A stretch of 56,348 nt of DNA, taken from JBJENW01 sp051880395. GTDB lineage: Bacteria; Bacillota; Clostridia; Lachnospirales; Lachnospiraceae. Position 1 is the stretch's first letter. Each line of letters starts with the position of its first letter. This document shows, piece after piece, positions 50,500 through 56,348 of this stretch. The stretch is taken from the NCBI GenBank assembly GCA_051880395.1, contig JBJENW010000201.1, positions 1-56,348 on the forward strand. Reading direction: 5' to 3'. The translations under genes and the position numbers were made by a program. Under the pieces are notes generated by a model. It did no database searches. It was not told the DNA's origin and worked only from the letters and a program-made list of their open reading frames with translations.

Positions 50500-51192
50500 A
50501 TGTTAAAGGAAAATCTTCAGAAAGTCGAAGAAAATATTCAAAAAGCCTGTGAAAAAAGCGGTCGTAAACGCGAAGAGGTGACGTTGATTGCCGTCAGCAA
50601 AACGAAACCTGTCGAAATGCTGCAGGAAATCTATGATCAGGGAACACGCGAATTCGGTGAAAATAAAGTTCAGGAACTGACAGAAAAATATGATCAGCTT
50701 CCAGAAGACATTCATTGGCATATGATCGGACATTTGCAGCGAAACAAGGTAAAATATATTGTGGATAAAGTAACTTTGATTCACTCTGTCGACTCTTACC
50801 GGCTGGCACAGGAAATTGATATTCAGGCCCAGAAAAAAAATGTTGTGGTACCGATTTTGATCGAAGTAAATATTGCAGAAGAGGATAGCAAATTTGGAAT
50901 TCATCGAGAAGATGCCATAAAATTAGTAGAAGAAATTGCCGCTTTGCCTCATGTAGCCATTAAAGGTTTGATGACAATCGCACCTTTTACAGAAAATCCG
51001 GAGGACAATCGGAAATATTTTCGTAAAATTCGTGAATTATCCATTGACATTGCGAATAAAAACATTGATAATGTAAGTATGGACGTTTTGTCAATGGGAA
51101 TGACAGGGGATTATATGGTTGCGATTGAAGAAGGGGCAACATTGGTCCGTGTCGGTACCGGAATTTTTGGCAAACGTAATTATAACATCTAG
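50500..51192 (+). CDS. yggS: PLP homeostasis protein YggS/YlmE
   Basis: A 230-residue single-domain PLP-binding protein that buffers free pyridoxal phosphate and has no known catalytic reaction. The PLP Lys34 is in LIAVSKTKP. Other family segments are FGENKVQEL, WHMIGHLQRNKVKYI, VLIEVNIAEEDSKFG, and LSMGMTGDYMVAIEEGATLVRVG (part: LSMGMTGDYMVAIEEG). AAAGGAG precedes the ATG. Its place before sepF is conserved in Firmicutes. Confidence 0.95.
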   Translation: MLKENLQKVEENIQKACEKSGRKREEVTLIAVSKTKPVEMLQEIYDQGTREFGENKVQELTEKYDQLPEDIHWHMIGHLQRNKVKYIVDKVTLIHSVDSYRLAQEIDIQAQKKNVVVPILIEVNIAEEDSKFGIHREDAIKLVEEIAALPHVAIKGLMTIAPFTENPEDNRKYFRKIRELSIDIANKNIDNVSMDVLSMGMTGDYMVAIEEGATLVRVGTGIFGKRNYNI

Positions 51193-51268
51193 ATGGACAG
51201 GCTGAATTTTATGCTGCATAACACTGACAAAATGGATAAAGTTTAATCTTATTCAGGGGGGAAATGGT

Positions 51269-51328
51269 ATGAAGCATACACAATCAAATTTTACAAAAAA
51301 TGAGAGCGAGGAGAATGCGTATGTTTGA
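51269..51328 (+). CDS. Possible 19-codon leader ORF overlapping sepF
   Basis: AGGGGGGAAATGGT gives a strong ribosome site before an ATG at 51269. The ORF encodes MKHTQSNFTKNESEENAYV and stops at 51326-51328, 8 nt inside sepF in another frame. The overlap suggests translational coupling with sepF. It could also be a chance ORF using a ribosome site that belongs to an unknown start. Confidence 0.4.
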   Translation: MKHTQSNFTKNESEENAYV

Positions 51329-51830
51329 TCGAGTATTAGGAATGATGCATCTGAATGGTGAAGATGACGAATATTATGATGATGAATTTTATGATGAAGA
51401 AGAATATGAAGAGGAGCCACCGAAAAAACGCTTCTTTTCTAAACAGGAAGAAGAGCACGAAGAAGAAGTAGAATCCGATCGTCCGAGAAAGACTTCTTCT
51501 AAAATTACACCAATGCGTGCCGGAAAAAAGCAGGTGGGAGCAGGAATGGAAGTATGCGTAATCAGACCAAAGACAATGGAAGATGCGAGAGATATTACAG
51601 AAACACTGTTAAATAATCGCACGATTGTTTTGAATATGGAAGGCTTAGACATGGATATGGCGCAGAGAATCATTGATTTTGCGTCCGGTTCCTGTTATGC
51701 AGTAAGCGGAAATCTGCAAAAGGTTTCCAATTACATTTTTATTCTTACACCGTCAACGGTTGATATTTCCGGAGATATTCAGAGTATTGTGGATTCTTTG
51801 GACACGGGAATTGTAACCCCGAATTTTTAG
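51321..51830 (+). CDS. sepF: Cell division protein SepF
   Basis: Bundles and anchors FtsZ filaments at the septal membrane. The 169 residues begin with the membrane-binding helix (MFDRVLGMMHLN). A very acidic, Tyr-rich linker follows (about 13-60), then the SepF core (about 75-169) with VCVIRPKTMEDARDITETLL, RTIVLNMEGLD, RIIDFASGSCYAVSGNLQKV, and IFILTPSTVDISG. GAGGAG lies 7 nt before the ATG at 51321. ATGs at 51300 and 51315 are also in frame. Confidence 0.93.
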   Translation: MFDRVLGMMHLNGEDDEYYDDEFYDEEEYEEEPPKKRFFSKQEEEHEEEVESDRPRKTSSKITPMRAGKKQVGAGMEVCVIRPKTMEDARDITETLLNNRTIVLNMEGLDMDMAQRIIDFASGSCYAVSGNLQKVSNYIFILTPSTVDISGDIQSIVDSLDTGIVTPNF

Positions 51831-51840
51831 GAGTGGATTC

Positions 51841-52596
51841 ATGAAGGAAGACATGCAAATGGAAAAACGCTTTTTGGATCTGGCTCGTCAGGCACAGCGT
51901 CGAAACATTGTGACTTTCAGTGATTTTCTCACTTTAAATGAATTGGACATCCTACATCAGACCACAGTGAAACTGGAATCTTCCGTTTCACTGTTTGGTG
52001 GATATGAATTTGCAGAGCGTCAGATGGTTGCTTTCCTACCTGATGCTCTTTATTATGATTGGAATTATCCGATTCGCTGCTGCAAGATTACCTCCCGTTA
52101 CCCCAAATTTGCGGAAGAGCTAACACATCGAGATGTCCTCGGTGCCGTCATGCATTTGGGAATCGAGCGATCAAAAGTAGGAGATATTGTGGTAGATACA
52201 AAGAAAAAAGTCGTATACCTGTTTACAACAGAGGCAATGGCGGATTATCTATTGGAAAATTTAACACGGATTCGCCATACAGAGATTCAAATGGAAAATT
52301 GTGACCCTTCCGATCTTCACATCCAGCCGGAGTTCGAGATAAAGCACGGCATTGTCTCTTCCGTACGACTGGATTGTTTGGTTGCCTGTTTTGCAAATGT
52401 TTCCAGAAGCAAGGCACTTACCGCTATTCAGAGTGGAAAAATATTTATCAATGGAAGACTGATGCAAAATCCATCCTATTTTTGCAAAAACGGCGAAGTG
52501 CTTTCGATTCGTTCCGTTGGAAAATTTATTTTTGATTCTCAGGATGGGACCACTCAAAAAGGGCGTACACGCATTACTTATCGGAAATACATCTAG
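51841..52596 (+). CDS. ylmH: YlmH-type S4 RNA-binding protein
   Basis: A 251-residue protein. The N-terminal two thirds follow YlmH (FSDFLTLNELDIL, VSLFGGYEFAERQMVAFLPD, THRDVLGAVMHLGIERSKVGDI). The C-terminal S4 domain (about 180-240) has LDCLVACFANVSRSKALTAIQSGKIFINGR (part: SRSKALTAIQSGKIFINGR). YlmH homologues in Firmicutes have been tied to rescue of stalled 50S-peptidyl-tRNA complexes. TAGGAG precedes the ATG. A perfect palindrome CTAGTGCACTAG (52593-52604) spans the stop codon. Confidence 0.93.
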   Translation: MKEDMQMEKRFLDLARQAQRRNIVTFSDFLTLNELDILHQTTVKLESSVSLFGGYEFAERQMVAFLPDALYYDWNYPIRCCKITSRYPKFAEELTHRDVLGAVMHLGIERSKVGDIVVDTKKKVVYLFTTEAMADYLLENLTRIRHTEIQMENCDPSDLHIQPEFEIKHGIVSSVRLDCLVACFANVSRSKALTAIQSGKIFINGRLMQNPSYFCKNGEVLSIRSVGKFIFDSQDGTTQKGRTRITYRKYI

Positions 52597-52617
52597 TGCA
52601 CTAGTGTACTACGGTGT

Positions 52618-52646
52618 TTGACGAAACATCAACGCTACCGTATCAA
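52618..52646 (+). promoter_or_regulatory. Possible promoter of aroB
   Basis: TTGACG at 52618-52623, a 17-nt spacer and TATCAA at 52641-52646, about 58 nt before the preferred aroB start. Confidence 0.35.
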
Positions 52647-52703
52647 ACGGAAAATGACCGTGTCAATACACTGGAAAATACGAATAGAAAGGAATATAGA
52701 TCA

Positions 52704-53792
52704 TTGAAAAAAATAGACGTTAGTTATGAAGGAAAAAAATGTTATGAAATAAAGTTGACTGATACCTTTGATGCTCTTGTAGAAGAATTGTATACCCTCG
52801 GTTATGCATCAGAACGAAAAATCTGCATCGTATCAGACAGCCATGTTGCACCACTTTATTTAGAAACAGTACAAGCGATTTTACAGACGAAGTACCCAAA
52901 TGTCTTTTCATTTACCTTCCCGGCCGGAGAAGCACAAAAAAATTTGAGCACAGTGGAAGATCTTTACACGTACTTAATTGAGCAGAAATTTGATCGAAAA
53001 GATCTGCTTTTGGCTTTAGGCGGGGGTGTTGTCGGTGATTTAACCGGATTCACTGCGGCTACTTATCTGAGAGGAATTGATTTCATACAGATTCCGACCT
53101 CATTACTGGCACAGGTGGATAGCAGCATCGGCGGAAAGACCGGTGTCGATTTTCAAAAATATAAAAATATGGTCGGTGCTTTTTACCAACCGCGCCTTGT
53201 CTATATGAACTTAACCGTTTTAAAAACTCTGCCGAAAAAGCAGCTTTCTTCCGGAATCGGAGAAATTTTAAAGCATGGTTTGATCAAAGACGCAAACTAT
53301 TTTAACTGGATGAAAGAACATCACGAGCAAATTTTAAATCTTGAATTTGCTGCTTTAGAGGAAATGGTTTATCGCAGCTGCCTGATCAAACGTGATGTTG
53401 TGCAGCGTGACCCAAAAGAACAGGGCGAACGTGCACTTTTAAATTTCGGGCACACAATCGGTCATGCGGTTGAAAAATTATCTGATTTTAAATTATATCA
53501 CGGTGAGTGTGTTGCAATTGGCATGGCTGCTGCATCCTTCCTATCTATGAAACAGGGAAATTTGACAAAAGAAACGTATGACATGATCTGTGAAACGATT
53601 CAATCTTTTGATCTTCCGATTTTCGTTGACAATGAACTTCCGGAAGAAATCCTTGCAGCAACGAAATCGGATAAAAAAATGGAAGGTAATAAAGTGAAAT
53701 TTATTTTGTTACACCAGGTCGGCGAGGCCTATATAACAAAAGATCTTATGGATGAAGATCTTTTGAATGGTATTCATTCCGTATTACAGTAA
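52704..53792 (+). CDS. aroB: 3-dehydroquinate synthase
   Basis: Second step of the shikimate pathway: converts DAHP to 3-dehydroquinate using NAD+ and a divalent metal. Landmarks are FPAGEAQKNLSTVEDLY, LALGGGVVGDLTGFTAATYLRGI (part: GGGVVGDLTGFTAATYLRG), QIPTSLLAQVDSSIGGKTGVD, the metal-site Glu and His residues in GEILKHGLIKD, NFGHTIGHAVEK, and YHGECVAIGM. The frame is open from a GTG at 52614, but a TTG at 52704 with AAAGGA 10 nt upstream gives 362 residues and the normal N-terminus. No other shikimate gene is nearby. Confidence 0.92.
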   Translation: MKKIDVSYEGKKCYEIKLTDTFDALVEELYTLGYASERKICIVSDSHVAPLYLETVQAILQTKYPNVFSFTFPAGEAQKNLSTVEDLYTYLIEQKFDRKDLLLALGGGVVGDLTGFTAATYLRGIDFIQIPTSLLAQVDSSIGGKTGVDFQKYKNMVGAFYQPRLVYMNLTVLKTLPKKQLSSGIGEILKHGLIKDANYFNWMKEHHEQILNLEFAALEEMVYRSCLIKRDVVQRDPKEQGERALLNFGHTIGHAVEKLSDFKLYHGECVAIGMAAASFLSMKQGNLTKETYDMICETIQSFDLPIFVDNELPEEILAATKSDKKMEGNKVKFILLHQVGEAYITKDLMDEDLLNGIHSVLQ

Positions 53793-53796
53793 AAAA

Positions 53797-53827
53797 ATGG
53801 TTTACATAATATTTTTATGTAAACCAT
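53797..53827. repeat. Intergenic hairpin with GGTTTACA arms
   Basis: ATGGTTTACATAA (53797-53809) pairs perfectly with 53815-53827 around a 5-nt loop. The T run lies on the minus-strand side (53791-53797), where no gene ends. It sits between aroB and lspA and runs up to the lspA ribosome site. A second hairpin with the same GGTTTACA arms lies at 56150-56190. Confidence 0.55.
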
Positions 53828-53841
53828 AAGAAAGGAACATC

Positions 53842-54366
53842 ATGGAATCAACAAAACATCGAAAAAAAATGCTATATGGCGCATTGATCACGATTTTTTT
53901 GATCGTGCTGGATCAACTTACAAAATATCTCGCGATAGAGCATTTACAAAATCGTACCCCATTTGTTTTGATTCAAAATGTATTTGAATTACAATATTTA
54001 GAAAACCGGGGGGCAGCGTTCGGAATTCTTCAAGGGAAGAAATGGTTGTTTGTGATATTGACGGTTCTGGTCGTTGGATTTCTTGGATATGTTTATAGAA
54101 GGATTCCAATGACTGCACATTTCCGTTTATTTCGTGTGATCGCAATTCTGTTTCTTGCCGGTGCACTTGGAAATTTCATTGATCGGGTCGCTCGAAATTT
54201 TGTGGTTGATTTTTTCTATATCCGGTTGATCGATTTCCCGATTTTTAATGTAGCGGATATTTACGTTACTGTCGCGACAGCACTGATGCTCATCGCCATA
54301 TTATTTATCTATTCAGAAGACGAATTAGATACGATTTTGAAAAATATTCGTCCACAAAAAAAATAG
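53842..54366 (+). CDS. lspA: Lipoprotein signal peptidase (SPase II)
   Basis: A membrane aspartyl protease that cleaves lipoprotein signal peptides before the lipid-modified Cys. The 174 residues have four membrane segments and the catalytic aspartates Asp114 in GNFIDRV and Asp139 in FNVADIYV. DQLTKYLAI and ENRGAAFGIL are also present. AAAGGAAC precedes the ATG. It pairs with rluD in a conserved lspA-rluD arrangement. Its substrates in this window include the DUF3048 lipoprotein and the carboxypeptidase. Confidence 0.96.
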   Translation: MESTKHRKKMLYGALITIFLIVLDQLTKYLAIEHLQNRTPFVLIQNVFELQYLENRGAAFGILQGKKWLFVILTVLVVGFLGYVYRRIPMTAHFRLFRVIAILFLAGALGNFIDRVARNFVVDFFYIRLIDFPIFNVADIYVTVATALMLIAILFIYSEDELDTILKNIRPQKK

Positions 54367-54377
54367 TTCAGCATATC

Positions 54378-54404
54378 ATCGGGACAACCTGAGATTGTCC
54401 CGAT
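54378..54404 (+). terminator. Hairpin between lspA and rluD
   Basis: ATCGGGACAA (54378-54387) pairs perfectly with TTGTCCCGAT (54395-54404) around a 7-nt loop. No T run follows, so it may stabilise or process the transcript rather than terminate it. Confidence 0.4.
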
Positions 54405-54423
54405 TCAGAAAGAAAGGAATTAT

Positions 54424-55347
54424 ATGCGACAAGAGGAAATCCTTACATTTGAAGTAACAAACGAAGAAACTGGTACGCGTCTGGATAAATTTTTGGCAGA
54501 AAAAATGCCGGATCAGACGCGTTCTTTTTTACAAAAACTGGTAAAAGACGGTTATGTATCTATAAATAGTACGCTACAAAAGGTAAATTATAAGATGCGC
54601 GCAAAAGATCAAGTAACTGTACAGCTTCCAGAACCACAGGAATTGTCCATTGAACCAGAAAACATTCCGCTTGATATTTTATATGAAGATGCAGATGTCT
54701 TGATCGTCAATAAGCCAAAGGGAATGGTCGTGCATCCTTCTGCTGGACATAGTCGTGGAACATTAGTAAACGCGATCATGTTTCATTGCAAAGACAGTCT
54801 GTCCGGAATCAATGGTGAAATTCGGCCGGGAATCGTCCACCGAATTGATATGGATACAACTGGTTCTCTGATCGTTTGCAAAAATGATCAGGCACATGTC
54901 AAAATTGCAGAGCAGATCAAAGAGCATAGCGTTACACGCCGGTATCGAGGGATCGTGGTTGGCGTTGTCAAAGAGGATACCGGCACCGTCGAGGGCCCGA
55001 TCGGGCGTCATCCGATCGATCGAAAAAAAATGGCGATCAATCCCAAAAACGGAAAACCGGCTGTGACACATTTTCGTGTACTCGAACGTTTCCCGCACCA
55101 TACCTATATGGAATTTGAACTAGAAACCGGTCGTACCCATCAAATTCGCGTTCATATGGCATCCATCGGGCATCCGTTACTAGGGGATACTATTTATGGA
55201 AGTGGGAAAAATCCTTATCACCTGCAGGGGCAGACGTTACATGCTATGACGATCGGTTTCATTCATCCAACCACTGGGAAGTATTTGGAAGTTTCTGCTC
55301 CACTGCCGGAATATTTTGAAAAATTATTGAAAAAATTGAAAAAATAA
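54424..55347 (+). CDS. rluD: RluD/RluA-family 23S rRNA pseudouridine synthase
   Basis: Isomerises uridines in 23S rRNA; RluD-type enzymes act on helix 69, the same helix RlmH methylates afterwards. The 307 residues have an N-terminal S4 domain (about 14-75) and the catalytic domain with GMVVHPSAGH, catalytic Asp142 in VHRIDMDTTGSL, and the FELETGRTHQIRVHMASIGHPLLGD region (part: ETGRTHQIRVHMASIGHPL). AAAGGAAT precedes the ATG. Target positions cannot be proven from sequence alone. Confidence 0.93.
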   Translation: MRQEEILTFEVTNEETGTRLDKFLAEKMPDQTRSFLQKLVKDGYVSINSTLQKVNYKMRAKDQVTVQLPEPQELSIEPENIPLDILYEDADVLIVNKPKGMVVHPSAGHSRGTLVNAIMFHCKDSLSGINGEIRPGIVHRIDMDTTGSLIVCKNDQAHVKIAEQIKEHSVTRRYRGIVVGVVKEDTGTVEGPIGRHPIDRKKMAINPKNGKPAVTHFRVLERFPHHTYMEFELETGRTHQIRVHMASIGHPLLGDTIYGSGKNPYHLQGQTLHAMTIGFIHPTTGKYLEVSAPLPEYFEKLLKKLKK

Positions 55348-55377
55348 CTTTTTCTATACTTTTCCTCCAAAAAGTTG

Positions 55378-55383
55378 TATAAT
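55378..55383 (+). promoter_or_regulatory. Possible -10 box for the cytidylate-kinase-like gene
   Basis: A consensus TATAAT at 55378-55383 lies about 97 nt before the ATG. No convincing -35 box stands at the usual distance. Confidence 0.35.
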
Positions 55384-55479
55384 ATAGATAGAAGAAAAAA
55401 CAACAACAGCGCACTTTCTATGAAAGATGCACAAATAGATGTGTCATTGTTCAAAGAAAGCGAGAGAGGGGGACTACAT

Positions 55480-56136
55480 ATGGAAAAGTTCGTTATTACA
55501 ATTGGACGTGAATTTGGTAGTGGAGGTCGAAAAATCGGAAATGCACTGGCAGAAAAGCTGGGAATCAAGTGTTATGATAAGGAGCTGTTAAAACTTGCTG
55601 CAAAAGAAAGCGGTTACAGTGAAGAAATTTTTCAACATCAAGATGAAAAACCGACAAACAGTTTTTTATATTCACTGGTGATGGATACCTACTCCATTGG
55701 TGGCTATGCATCGGCACCGTTTGTGGATATGCCGCTGAATCATAAAGTCTTTTTAGCACAGTTTGAAACGATCAAAAAACTGGCTGCATCTGAATCCTGT
55801 ATTATTGTGGGACGGTGTGCGGATTATGCACTGTCGGAGATGCCAAACTGCATCAGCGTGTTTATCCAGGCATCCGATATGGAAAAACGGATTCATTATG
55901 CGGTATCCGAACTGGATATTCCGGAAAATAAGGTGAAGGATATCATCCACCGCACAGATAAACAGCGAGCTAATTATTACAACTACTACACCAGCAAAAA
56001 GTGGGGCGATGCCAGAAGTTATGATCTTTGTCTGGATAGCAGTAAGATTGGTATGGACGGATGCGTGACCATGATCTTACAGTATTTGGTTACACGAAAA
56101 ATCTTAAAACCGGAAGAACTTGAAACCATGAAATAA
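55480..56136 (+). CDS. Cytidylate kinase-like family protein
   Basis: A 218-residue protein of the cytidylate-kinase-like (AAK6-type) family, distinct from the essential Cmk. The N-terminal P-loop-like segment ITIGREFGSGGRKIGNALAE (6-25) has the GxxGSGG pattern. It continues with CYDKELLKLAAKESG, CIIVGRCADYAL, and the lid-like RTDKQRANYYNYYTSKKWGD. The substrate is not established. GAGGGGG lies before the ATG at 55480. The frame is open to 55375 without a ribosome site. Confidence 0.85.
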   Translation: MEKFVITIGREFGSGGRKIGNALAEKLGIKCYDKELLKLAAKESGYSEEIFQHQDEKPTNSFLYSLVMDTYSIGGYASAPFVDMPLNHKVFLAQFETIKKLAASESCIIVGRCADYALSEMPNCISVFIQASDMEKRIHYAVSELDIPENKVKDIIHRTDKQRANYYNYYTSKKWGDARSYDLCLDSSKIGMDGCVTMILQYLVTRKILKPEELETMK

Positions 56137-56149
56137 TTTTTTGTATCAA

Positions 56150-56190
56150 AGCAAGTGGTTTACAGAAATAAATTCTGTAAACCACTTGCT
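56150..56190. repeat. Perfect 18-bp hairpin with GGTTTACA arms
   Basis: AGCAAGTGGTTTACAGAA (56150-56167) pairs perfectly with 56173-56190 around a 5-nt loop. It could end the preceding transcript, but no T run follows (GCAATTTACTTCG). It shares the GGTTTACA/TGTAAACC arms with the hairpin at 53797. The following 56191-56336 hold no gene that I can support. Confidence 0.5.
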
Positions 56191-56336
56191 GCAATTTACT
56201 TCGTTAAACTTGGGTTTAGTTTCTGTTCACACCATATTTACGCTTTATATGAGTGTAAGTCTTTGCAGTTTCTACTTTATTGGCCTCCCACTACATTTTC
56301 GCGACCACCACTTTTTGGGCACTTTGCCGAAAAATA

Positions 56337-56348
56337 TCTCAACCGGGG
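56337..56348 (+). repeat. 5' edge of a third long-hairpin element, cut by the window end
   Basis: The last 12 bases, TCTCAACCGGGG, equal the first 12 bases of copy 2 read in its own orientation. The preceding AAAAATA is also shared. Only the terminal repeat and four more bases are visible. Confidence 0.6.

Noticed and set aside
53797..56190. BirA operators (TTGTAAACC-N14/15-GGTTTACAA)
   Set aside because: Here the half-sites are in the opposite order (GGTTTACA first, TGTAAACC second), and no biotin gene is nearby.
56191..56336. Start of a new gene at the right edge
   Set aside because: Short frames on either strand lack start signals, and the stretch leads directly into the third hairpin element.

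Overview
The window looks like a chromosomal stretch of a low-GC, endospore-forming member of the Clostridia, most likely a Lachnospiraceae gut anaerobe. The support is inference from gene content and order: a eukaryotic-type NADP isocitrate dehydrogenase, the redox repressor Rex, sporulation genes (yqfC, yqfD, a SpoVB-type flippase, a BofC C-terminal-domain protein), the radC-mreBCD-PBP-minCDE-rodA-mgsA block, and the yggS-sepF-ylmH-lspA-rluD block. Almost everything is on the plus strand. No rRNA, tRNA, CRISPR array, transposase or prophage gene was seen, so the protein-coding content is ordinary core genome. The unusual material is between the genes.

Layout. 1-4.9 kb: a Cys/Gly-rich mini-protein on the minus strand, icd, rex behind a likely autoregulatory Rex site, a coiled-coil protein and nnr. 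5-12.3 kb: alr, a MazF toxin without a neighbouring antitoxin, a CNNM/CBS membrane protein, yebC, glgA, a ClpP-like protease (TepA type) and uppP. 12.4-18.6 kb: ftsK/spoIIIE, the one-carbon pair fhs-folD, and a zinc-ribbon/TPR membrane protein. 19.3-24 kb: rlmH and the conserved yqfC-yqfD-phoH-(degenerate PgpH)-ybeY group. 24.2-27.5 kb: a DUF3048 lipoprotein, a SpoVB-like flippase and a BofC_C protein. 27.5-28.2 kb: a gene-free stretch filled by two 233-bp hairpin elements. 28.2-38.1 kb: two FAD proteins, mutS, mutL, miaA and a YnbB-type PLP enzyme. 38.3-48.7 kb: radC and the elongation/division block. 49-56 kb: a HlyD-like membrane protein, yggS, sepF, ylmH, aroB, lspA, rluD and a cytidylate-kinase-like protein.

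How the genes fit together. Many products act on the envelope. Alr supplies D-alanine, UppP recycles the lipid carrier, MreBCD with the PBP and RodA elongate the wall, the D,D-carboxypeptidase trims it, MinCDE and SepF place and build the septum, LspA matures lipoproteins such as the DUF3048 protein, and FtsK/SpoIIIE clears DNA from the septum. fhs-folD feed formyl- and methylene-THF. MutS-MutL repair mismatches, and RlmH, MiaA, RluD and YbeY maintain rRNA and tRNA.

Most notable. (1) Two elements at 27549-27781 and 27908-28140, in opposite orientation, have identical length (233 bp) and identical 8-bp terminal inverted repeats. Each folds into one long multi-arm hairpin. Loops and junctions are conserved, while the 34-35-bp outer stem has almost entirely different sequence on both arms. 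The last 12 bases of the window match the start of a third copy. (2) The leaders of uppP and the DUF3048 lipoprotein gene share a conserved hairpin domain. (3) Smaller items: a Rex operator abutting the rex promoter, a 19-codon ORF coupled to sepF, a PgpH-like protein whose HD residues are lost, a large insertion in the elongation PBP, and alternative hairpins before tepA.
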